Shown piece after piece: positions 1-5,471 of a stretch of DNA of 8,148 nucleotides. Under the pieces are notes generated by a model. That model made no database searches. It saw only the letters and a list, made by a program, of their open reading frames with translations, and was not told where the DNA came from. The DNA lies in the NCBI GenBank assembly GCA_902796815.1, contig CADBQL010000439.1:1-8148 (forward strand), written 5' to 3'. This DNA comes from an uncultured Coriobacteriaceae bacterium. GTDB lineage: Bacteria > Actinomycetota > Coriobacteriia > Coriobacteriales > Eggerthellaceae. Within the stretch, counting starts at the first letter, position 1. Each line of letters starts with the position of its first letter. Both the position numbers and the translations under genes were made by a program.

Positions 1-1746
1 ATCCGAAACGAACTGCAACTTAATCGGATCGAGGCATGCCTCGAGCGCCGCGCACGTTTGCGCAGGCGAAAGCGACTTGAGCATGGCTTTGACGCTACGC
101 CTGCCGCGCCATTCGTCTATTTGCACCTCGAATGCTGCGTTGACCAGCGTCTTTGTTTTCGAAAGCAATTCTATGTCCGAACAGTGGAACATAATGCCAG
201 AAACACTTGCGTGACCGTCGGTCAGCGTGCACGAGAAATGGTTCTTCTCGGCGCCCACGGCGCGAGCGTTTGCGAGCATTACGTCGCGCGCGAGGAGGCA
301 GGGTATGCGGTTTTCCTGGCCGAAGGGGGCAAGCGCCTGGAGCTTCTCGACGTTTTCAATCGTGAGTTCCTCAAGCGATACGCATGCGTCGATTTCGACC
401 AGCGGATGGAAATCATCGTCGGGCAATGCGTCCATATAGGCGCACAAACGCTCGGTGAATTCGGGGAGCTTCTCGACAGGAAGCGTCACGCCCACGGCAG
501 CTTCATGCCCGCCGAAACGCGTAAGCAGGTCGGCGGCACTTTCGACTGCCTTGAAGAGGTTGACCTGGCCAACCGTGCGCCCGCTGCCGCGCGCCTCGCC
601 ATTGTCGATTGTAAAGAGCAGGCACGGCACACCGTACGTATGAACGAGCCGGCTCGCCACGATACCCTTAACGCCTTCGTGCCAACCTTCACCTGCTACG
701 ACGAGCACGCGCTGGTCGCGATACACCTCGACGGCTTTGGCGCGCGCCACTTCCGAAAGCTCCGCCTCAATGGTGCGGCGCTTGTCGTTAGTTGCTTCCA
801 ACGCAGCCGCCAACTTGCATGCCGCGTCAAAATCATCGGTCATCAGCAGGTCAAGCGCCACTTGCGCATCGCCCAGACGTCCCGGTGCGTTGAGGCGCGG
901 GATGACCGAAAAGCTCAGGTCGGTTGCGGTAATCTGCTTTCCCGAAATGCCTGCCTGACCCAACAAGGCCGCAAGACACGGACGCGGCGTCGCATTCATG
1001 CGCGCCAGGCCGTCAGCCACGAGTGCTCGATTTTCCTCTCGCATGGGCATGAGGTCCGCAACGGTCCCGAGCGTCGCCAAATCGGTGTAGGAGCGCCATA
1101 GATGCGGATAGCCAAATCGACCACCAAGCGCTTGTACGACTTTGAGCGCTACGCCCACACCCGCCAATATCGAACTCGGACACTTCGGGTCAGTCTTGGG
1201 GTCTACGAGAGGCACCCCGAGGGGGCACAAATCCGACGGCTCATGATGGTCGGTGACAACGACATCGACGCCGTCGGCCACAATCGCCTCGATTTCGTCT
1301 CGGCACGCAATTCCGCAGTCAACCGTGACGATGATCTCGGGATTGAGCTCCTTGACGCGTTGGTATGCCACATCAGAGAGCGCATAGCCCTCGTCGAAGC
1401 GACGGGGAATAAACGGCGTAGCGTAGCCGCCGAGCGCCCGTAATCCCCGCGTGAGTACCGTCGTTGCCGAAACGCCATCCACATCGAAGTCTCCGAACAC
1501 AACGATGTGGCGCCTGTCGCGTATCGCCTGTTCAAGCGTGTCGACAACCGCTCCAATCCCGGGTAAATCGTATGGCTCGAGCCAGTCGCGATCAAGCGAA
1601 GGATTAAGAAAACGCTCTGCCTGCTCCTCGTCAACCAACCCGCGCGCTGCCATGATGGAGGCGATAAAGTCGGGCAAGCCGAAACGATTCCGCAAACGCT
1701 CAACAGCGCGACCGTCCGCCGCGCACACCTTGAATTGCGCTGTCAT
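1..1746 (-). CDS. recJ: Single-stranded-DNA-specific 5'-3' exonuclease RecJ (C-terminus cut by window edge)
   Basis: RecJ degrades single-stranded DNA 5' to 3' in recombination and repair, using a two-metal DHH-family site. 582 codons are open with no stop. The DHH domain shows motif I GDFDVDG (Asp86, 88, 90), motif II VDCG (Asp143), motif III DHHE (166-169) and GTVADLMP (Asp231). These are followed by PRLNAPGR (283-290), the DHHA1-type block WHEGVKGIVASR (355-366), GSGR (387-390) and FGGHEAAVG (411-419), then an OB-fold-like region to about residue 557. Motif I usually reads DYD; here it is DFD. The ATG has AGAGG 8 nt upstream and an extended -10 about 40 nt upstream. E. coli RecJ is about 577 residues, so this protein is longer and must carry a C-terminal extension outside the window. 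It is divergent from relA. Identification is from family motifs and is secure. Confidence 0.97.
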   Translation of the reverse strand, partial: MTAQFKVCAADGRAVERLRNRFGLPDFIASIMAARGLVDEEQAERFLNPSLDRDWLEPYDLPGIGAVVDTLEQAIRDRRHIVVFGDFDVDGVSATTVLTRGLRALGGYATPFIPRRFDEGYALSDVAYQRVKELNPEIIVTVDCGIACRDEIEAIVADGVDVVVTDHHEPSDLCPLGVPLVDPKTDPKCPSSILAGVGVALKVVQALGGRFGYPHLWRSYTDLATLGTVADLMPMREENRALVADGLARMNATPRPCLAALLGQAGISGKQITATDLSFSVIPRLNAPGRLGDAQVALDLLMTDDFDAACKLAAALEATNDKRRTIEAELSEVARAKAVEVYRDQRVLVVAGEGWHEGVKGIVASRLVHTYGVPCLLFTIDNGEARGSGRTVGQVNLFKAVESAADLLTRFGGHEAAVGVTLPVEKLPEFTERLCAYMDALPDDDFHPLVEIDACVSLEELTIENVEKLQALAPFGQENRIPCLLARDVMLANARAVGAEKNHFSCTLTDGHASVSGIMFHCSDIELLSKTKTLVNAAFEVQIDEWRGRRSVKAMLKSLSPAQTCAALEACLDPIKLQFVSD

Positions 1747-1785
1747 GTCTTGGACCTCTGTAACTGTCTGTTTTGTTCGCAAGCA

Positions 1786-1794
1786 ATTGTACCA
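1786..1794 (-). promoter_or_regulatory. Candidate extended -10 promoter of recJ
   Basis: On the minus strand this reads TGG-TACAAT, an extended -10 element (TGn before a 5/6 match to TATAAT). It lies about 40 nt before the recJ ATG, giving a short leader with the AGAGG ribosome binding site. I see no good -35 hexamer at 16-18 bp, as expected for an extended -10 promoter. This is a motif prediction only. Confidence 0.5.
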
Positions 1795-2008
1795 GAGGTT
1801 ACAATCGGCGGAATGAACGTTGCTGTCGAATGGTCTATGGACTCGGGGCGGGCGTTGCAGGCAACGAGTCGGCACGGGGTCGCGTGTCTGGAAAATCGTG
1901 CTCACTCCCTGCTTCGAAGCCTTAAGTGGATGGCGTTGCACTGTGAACGGTCACAGTTGGAGGGTCATATCCCTGGCAGGACGCATTCGCATATGCTCCA
2001 TTTCTACG
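1795..2008. other. Divergent recJ-relA intergenic region with palindromes, no gene seen
   Basis: This stretch between the two candidate promoters shows no convincing gene. Small reading frames here lack good start sites and family resemblance. It holds several dyads. CGTTGC-AG-GCAACG (1853-1866) is flanked by GACTC at 1840-1844 and GAGTC at 1866-1870, so the two can nest into one bulged stem. GCTTCGAAGC (1911-1920) is a perfect 10-bp palindrome, ACTGTGA-ACGG-TCACAGT spans 1940-1957, and GCATATGC (1989-1996) lies where a relA -35 would be. These could be operators or parts of an RNA leader. I recognise no riboswitch, T-box or known small RNA. Confidence 0.5.
1940..1957. promoter_or_regulatory. 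Perfect 7-bp inverted repeat upstream of relA, possible operator
   Basis: The sequence is ACTGTGA-ACGG-TCACAGT, a perfect dyad 55 bp upstream of the relA -10. The half-sites TGTGA/TCACA match those known for CRP-type regulators, but the gap is 4 bp rather than the usual 6, so CRP binding is not claimed. A repeat with the same CTGTG/CACAG outer half-sites lies downstream of relA at 4501-4518. It may be a protein-binding site or a small hairpin. Confidence 0.35.
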
Positions 2009-2017
2009 TGCTATAAT
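2009..2017 (+). promoter_or_regulatory. Candidate extended -10 promoter of relA
   Basis: TGC-TATAAT is a perfect -10 hexamer with the TGn extension, 41 nt before the relA GTG. A start point near 2024 would give a leader of about 35 nt. No strong -35 is present at 17 bp; TTCGCA at 1986-1991 is 20 bp away. Position and quality make this the best promoter candidate in the window. Confidence 0.65.
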
Positions 2018-2042
2018 ACACAATTCTAATTAAGGAGCCTGA

Positions 2043-2048
2043 AGGGAG
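2043..2048 (+). promoter_or_regulatory. Ribosome binding site that supports the GTG start of relA
   Basis: AGGGAG lies 10 nt before GTG at 2059, slightly long but usable. No ATG in this frame exists nearby: the frame is closed upstream by TAA at 2014-2016 and the next Met is residue 50. GTG 2059 is therefore the natural start. A second purine run, AAGGAG (2032-2037), is too far from this GTG. Confidence 0.6.
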
Positions 2049-2058
2049 TGGAAACGCC

Positions 2059-4383
2059 GTGGCATACACAGACATCATCGAACAAGCTGCAGCGACAACC
2101 GCTCATGCGCATGGATTTGGCGACGCGGGAGCCAAGACGCCCAAGGAGCGCTTTGCCGATTTGGAGGAGTTGGCAGCCCAGTATCTTCCGCCGGACGAAA
2201 TCGATATGCTCAGAAGTGCGTTTGAGTTCGCTGACAGTGCGCATGCAGGCCAGAAGCGCAAAAGCGGTGAGCCGTTTATCGCGCATCCCATCGAGGTTGC
2301 CATCATCCTGGCGGGACTTCATCTGGATGTCGAAACGGTTGAGGCTGCACTCTTGCATGACACCGTCGAAGATACCGACGTTACACGCGAGGATGTCGTC
2401 GAGCGTTTTGGCGAGGATGTCGCCACGCTTGTCGAAGGCGTGACCAAGATCACCCAAATCGAGGTTGGCACTTTGAGCGATGAGCAAGCGGCAACCATCC
2501 GCAAGATGCTCGTGGCCATGAACAAGGACATTCGCGTCATCGTCATAAAGCTTGCCGACCGTCTGCACAATATGCGCACGCTCGGCAGCTTGCGCGAAGA
2601 CCGACGTATTTTCAAGTCGCGCGAAACGCTTGAGATTTATGCGCCCATCGCGCATCGTTTGGGCATCAATTCCATCAAATGGGAGCTCGAGGACCTTTCG
2701 TTTTTCTACCTTGATCCGCCCAAATACAAGCAAGTGGCCAAAATGCTTACCGAGAGTCGCGCCGAGCGCGAAGAGTATCTGGCGCGCGTGCTCGATATCC
2801 TCAAGGACGAAATGGATAAGGTCGGCATCGAAGCCCAGGTCATGGGCCGACCGAAGCACCTGTACTCCATCTATCAGAAGATGACTAAGAAGGACAAGGA
2901 TTTTTCGGAAATCTACGACCTAATCGCGGTGCGTCTCATCGTACAGACGGTGAAAGATTGCTATTCGGCGCTCGGTGCCGTTCACACGATTTGGCATCCG
3001 ATGCCGGGGCGCTTTAAAGACTACATCGCGATGCCCAAGTACAACATGTACCAGTCGTTGCATACGACGGTCATCGGCCCTGCAGGTCGTCCGCTTGAGG
3101 TGCAGATCCGCACCGAAGAGATGCATCAGAAAAGCGAGTTCGGCGTCGCGGCGCATTGGCTGTACAAAGAGGGCAGCAAGAAGGGCAAGAAGAGCGGCGA
3201 TTTCGAGGAGCAGCTTGCCTGGCTGCGCCGCGTGGTCGACTGGTCCGAAGAGGCGCAAGACTCGAAGGAGTTTCTCAAAGACCTGAAGGTTGACCTCGAT
3301 GAATCCGAGGTGTTCGTTTTCACGCGCACAGGCGATGTGCGCAGCTTGCGTGCCGGGTCTACGCCGGTTGATTTTGCGTACGCCATTCATACCGAGGTGG
3401 GAAACCATTGCGTGGGTGCCAAGGTCAACGGAAAGATCGTGCCTTTGGCCTACCAGTTGCAGACGGGCGATCGCGTTGAGATTCTGACGCAGAAGAGCGC
3501 CACGCCCTCGCGCGGCTGGCTGCAAATCGTTAGGACGCCGAGTGCGCGAACCAAGATTCGAAACTATTTCAGCAAGGTCACGCGTGGCGACGACTTGCAG
3601 CTCGGTCACGAGAAGCTTGGCCGCGAAATGCGCAAGCACGGTATTGGTATCTCGAACGCGCAGTCGCTGCGCGCCATAAGATCCGTTGCCGAAAGCCTCG
3701 GCTTCAAGGAATCCGACGACATGATTGTCGCGATTGGCGCAGGCAAGGAAAGCGCTCAGCACGTTGCGAATCGCCTGCTCAAGTTGCTTGTCGACCGTGG
3801 CACGCAAGAAGCGAAAATGCCCGACATCGGCATGTCGGCCATGGCGACCGGCAAAATGCCGCCCATGATTACGAGCGTCGCGCGTCCCAAGCGCCACGAG
3901 ACGCATTCGTCGAACGGCATCGTGGTCAAGGGGCTCAACGATGTGCTCGTGCGCCTTTCGCGCTGCTGCAATCCGGTGCTCGGCGACGATATCATAGGTT
4001 TCGTGACGCGCGGGCGAGGCGTTTCGGTGCATCGTGCCGATTGCCCGAATGCGAAAGAGTTGATGAAGCAATCGGATCGAATCATTGATGTCGAGTGGGA
4101 GGCCTCAACGGCCGAGACGACCTATCGCGTCGAAGTGCATGTCGAGGCCATGGATCGCATGAACCTTCTGCGTGACGTCGTTGCGGCCCTCGCCGAAGAG
4201 GGCATCAACGTCCTGAGCTCAGCGTCTTCCATCGGCCGCGACGGTATCGCGCGCATGCGTTTCTTGATTCAGGTCGGTGATGTGTCGCATGTCGAGGACA
4301 TCCTGCTTCGTCTCCTGGATGTCGACGGCGTGTTCGAAGCGCGCCGCATGAACCCAGGCGAGTTTGTCGGCGCTGTCAGATGA
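2059..4383 (+). CDS. relA: Bifunctional (p)ppGpp synthetase/hydrolase, RelA/SpoT (Rsh) family
   Basis: This 774-residue protein is a full-length Rsh enzyme that makes (p)ppGpp from ATP and GTP/GDP and hydrolyses it, setting the stringent response at the ribosome. The HD hydrolase keeps His76, His100-Asp101, Glu104-Asp105 (HDTVED) and Asp167 (KLADRLHN), all shifted by 23 from the numbering I recall for S. equisimilis Rel. The synthetase has Asp287, the RFKD motif (318-321) and Glu347 in LEVQIRT. RxKD is typical of bifunctional enzymes; E. coli RelA has ExDD. A TGS domain (about 417-477), a helical region, the Cys-containing zinc-finger-like block (RCCNPV at 635-640, His658, Cys662) and an ACT domain (about 688-765) follow. 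Both activities look intact, so 'rel' would be an equally good name. It starts with GTG after AGGGAG. Spacers of 234 bp and 312 bp separate it from its neighbours, suggesting its own transcript. Confidence 0.98.
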   Translation: MAYTDIIEQAAATTAHAHGFGDAGAKTPKERFADLEELAAQYLPPDEIDMLRSAFEFADSAHAGQKRKSGEPFIAHPIEVAIILAGLHLDVETVEAALLHDTVEDTDVTREDVVERFGEDVATLVEGVTKITQIEVGTLSDEQAATIRKMLVAMNKDIRVIVIKLADRLHNMRTLGSLREDRRIFKSRETLEIYAPIAHRLGINSIKWELEDLSFFYLDPPKYKQVAKMLTESRAEREEYLARVLDILKDEMDKVGIEAQVMGRPKHLYSIYQKMTKKDKDFSEIYDLIAVRLIVQTVKDCYSALGAVHTIWHPMPGRFKDYIAMPKYNMYQSLHTTVIGPAGRPLEVQIRTEEMHQKSEFGVAAHWLYKEGSKKGKKSGDFEEQLAWLRRVVDWSEEAQDSKEFLKDLKVDLDESEVFVFTRTGDVRSLRAGSTPVDFAYAIHTEVGNHCVGAKVNGKIVPLAYQLQTGDRVEILTQKSATPSRGWLQIVRTPSARTKIRNYFSKVTRGDDLQLGHEKLGREMRKHGIGISNAQSLRAIRSVAESLGFKESDDMIVAIGAGKESAQHVANRLLKLLVDRGTQEAKMPDIGMSAMATGKMPPMITSVARPKRHETHSSNGIVVKGLNDVLVRLSRCCNPVLGDDIIGFVTRGRGVSVHRADCPNAKELMKQSDRIIDVEWEASTAETTYRVEVHVEAMDRMNLLRDVVAALAEEGINVLSSASSIGRDGIARMRFLIQVGDVSHVEDILLRLLDVDGVFEARRMNPGEFVGAVR

Positions 4384-4386
4384 TGA

Positions 4387-4417
4387 TGATGACATAAAGT
4401 CGGGTTTTTTGTCATTA
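4387..4417 (+). terminator. Weak hairpin just after relA, possible terminator
   Basis: Directly after the relA stop, ATGACA (4389-4394) pairs with TGTCAT (4410-4415), extended by a G-U and a T-A pair outside. Past a T-T mismatch, AAAG (4396-4399) pairs with TTTT (4405-4408), with loop TCGGG. The stem is AT-rich and has no U-run after it; the T-run at 4405-4410 lies inside the stem. It is placed like a terminator but does not look like an efficient intrinsic one. Confidence 0.3.
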
Positions 4418-4500
4418 AGCGAATTGGTCATAAATAAAGATGCTGCGAAATGACGCGTGGTTCGTGCAAAAGCGATGGACGCGCACGCGAGGCGGTTCTG

Positions 4501-4518
4501 CTGTGCAAAAATGCACAG
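4501..4518. promoter_or_regulatory. Perfect 7-bp inverted repeat between relA and the hydrolase gene
   Basis: The sequence is CTGTGCA-AAAA-TGCACAG, a perfect dyad with a 4-nt A loop, 100 bp before the hydrolase ATG. GTGCAAAA from its left arm and loop also occurs at 4464-4471. Its outer half-sites CTGTG/CACAG match the repeat upstream of relA (1940-1957), with a gap of 8 instead of 6. It could be an operator or an RNA hairpin. There is no T-run downstream, so a terminator is unlikely. Confidence 0.35.
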
Positions 4519-4530
4519 AGATGAATTCCC

Positions 4531-4544
4531 GCGCGCATTGGCGA
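4531..4544 (+). repeat. Direct repeat copy 1 (partner at 4592-4605)
   Basis: GCGCGCATTGGCGA matches GCGCGCATTGACGA at 4592-4605 in 13 of 14 bases, 61 bp apart, and CCC lies just before each copy. Weaker similarity continues downstream to GGCT at 4558-4561 and 4620-4623 if one gap is allowed. Copy 2 runs into the ribosome binding site and start codon of the hydrolase gene, so copy 1 resembles a second initiation region. Confidence 0.55.
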
Positions 4545-4552
4545 GGGCGCCC

Positions 4553-4602
4553 ATGACGGCTGCATTAGCGGCGTGATGCTGGCAAATCCCAGCGCGCATT
4601 GA
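4553..4602 (+). other. Two tiny overlapping reading frames upstream of the hydrolase, possible leader ORFs
   Basis: ATG at 4553 follows GCGAGGG (4541-4547) by 5 nt and opens MTAALAA, ending with TGA at 4574-4576. That stop overlaps ATG at 4576-4578 (TGATG), which opens MLANPSAH, ending with TGA at 4600-4602, 15 nt before the hydrolase ATG. TGATG overlaps are typical of translational coupling. The peptides are only 7 and 8 residues with no run of one amino acid, so no attenuation substrate is suggested. Chance occurrence is quite possible. Confidence 0.2.
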
Positions 4603-4605
4603 CGA
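4592..4605 (+). repeat. Direct repeat copy 2 (partner at 4531-4544)
   Basis: GCGCGCATTGACGA lies immediately before the hydrolase start. Its last bases, GA, are part of the ribosome binding site GAAAGG (4604-4609). It matches copy 1 in 13 of 14 positions. Confidence 0.55.
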
Positions 4606-4617
4606 AAGGCACTCAAT

Positions 4618-5268
4618 ATGGCTCAAAAGATTACGACCACGTGCGTACCCATCGAGTATATGGTTATGGGCATGATCAGCACCAACGTCTACATCGTCGA
4701 CGATGGCACGGGCTGCATCGTCGTGGACCCCGCCTGCGATGTCGAGCGCATCCTCGCGGCGCTCGACGGCCGCAAAGTCGACGCCATCTTCCTGACGCAT
4801 GCGCACTACGATCACACAGGTGCCGCCGAAGCGCTGCGCGATGCGACGGGCGCTCCGGTGATTATCAGTGCCGTCGACGCTCCTTATTTGGAAAACGAAG
4901 TGACTGGCAGGGAAGCAAGCCGCTTCAGCGTCACGTGCTCGGTCGACCGCACTATCGAAGATGGCGATGTACTCGAGGTCGGCAACATGAAGTGGCAGGT
5001 CCTGGCCACGCCAGGCCATACGCTTGGCAGCGTCTGTTTTTACCTGGAGCCCGAAGAAGGCCAGACTGGCGCGCCGGTGCTGCTATCCGGCGACACGCTC
5101 TTCTACGGCACGCACGGACGCGTCGACTTCGAAGAGAGCGACATGGAGGGAATGCGCTTGTCGCTTCTGCGCCTCGAGAAACTTCCGCCCGAAACCGTCG
5201 TGCTTCCCGGCCATAACGCCTTGACCACGATCGCCCACGAGCGCGGTTGGCTGCGCATCTGTCATTAG
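4618..5268 (+). CDS. Metallo-beta-lactamase-fold hydrolase, glyoxalase-II-like
   Basis: This is a 216-residue single-domain cytoplasmic metallohydrolase with no signal peptide or membrane segment. All ligands of a two-metal site are visible: HAHYDH (His61, His63, Asp65, His66), His134 in TPGHTLGS, Asp159 in LSGDTLF and His199 in LPGHN. The region GTHGRVDF (164-171) sits where glyoxalase-II-like (YcbL-type) proteins have a GRTD motif. Such enzymes often hydrolyse thioesters, but this superfamily is very diverse and I do not assign a substrate. The ATG has GAAAGG 8 nt upstream. A similar hydrolase near relA is known in many Firmicutes. No strong promoter is visible in the 234-bp spacer; TTGTCA (4409-4414) with TAAATA 16 bp on is a weak candidate. 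The fold and metal site are sure, the biological role is not. Confidence 0.93.
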   Translation: MAQKITTTCVPIEYMVMGMISTNVYIVDDGTGCIVVDPACDVERILAALDGRKVDAIFLTHAHYDHTGAAEALRDATGAPVIISAVDAPYLENEVTGREASRFSVTCSVDRTIEDGDVLEVGNMKWQVLATPGHTLGSVCFYLEPEEGQTGAPVLLSGDTLFYGTHGRVDFEESDMEGMRLSLLRLEKLPPETVVLPGHNALTTIAHERGWLRICH

Positions 5269-5365
5269 AGAAGCGTCTGGGAAGACTCCTTTATTGGTGA
5301 GCTGCCGGAGACGTGCTCCTCTTTCAAATTCCATGATTTGTTCGATGGCGCTGCCACGTGTGCGC
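5269..5365. other. Hydrolase-dnaE intergenic segment, no convincing terminator
   Basis: The segment between the hydrolase stop and the dnaE promoter contains only weak dyads, such as GGAG-ACGTG-CTCC near 5309-5321 followed by TCTTT. A 4-bp stem is too short to call a terminator, so read-through from the hydrolase gene into dnaE cannot be excluded. No gene is supported here. Confidence 0.4.
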
Positions 5366-5374
5366 TGCTATGAT
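5366..5374 (+). promoter_or_regulatory. Candidate extended -10 promoter of dnaE
   Basis: TGC-TATGAT is an extended -10 element with a 5/6 match to TATAAT, 97 nt before the dnaE ATG. No good -35 lies 16-18 bp upstream. It has the same TGC extension as the relA promoter. A transcript from here would have a leader of about 90 nt. Confidence 0.5.
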
Positions 5375-5471
5375 GGGATGCGAGAAAACCGCGTCGAACT
5401 TATACGTCCAACCGCAATCACACATACGAGCTCGCGCACAACAGAATACGTTCAAAAAAGAGGGTCTGACC

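Noticed and set aside
58..1101. Long plus-strand open frame opposite recJ
   Set aside because: It is the mirror of the recJ reading frame; the minus-strand protein carries every RecJ motif, while this one resembles no family and has no ribosome binding site.
1735..2029. Small plus-strand frames in the recJ-relA spacer
   Set aside because: They have no good ribosome binding site or recognisable domain, and they overlap the recJ start or the relA promoter.
2920..4071. 383-codon minus-strand frame opposite relA, plus similar ones at 2026-2859, 4219-5019, 6648-7286 and 7362-7997
   Set aside because: All lie antisense to strongly conserved coding sequence and follow from GC-rich codon positions; none shows a recognisable domain or start signal.
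5305..5325. Terminator after the hydrolase gene
   Set aside because: Only a 4-bp GGAG/CTCC stem is possible, followed by TCTTT; this is too weak to call.
5391..5412. LexA-type box before dnaE, suggested by TCGAAC
   Set aside because: The second half is GTCCAA rather than GTTCGA, so there is no dyad.
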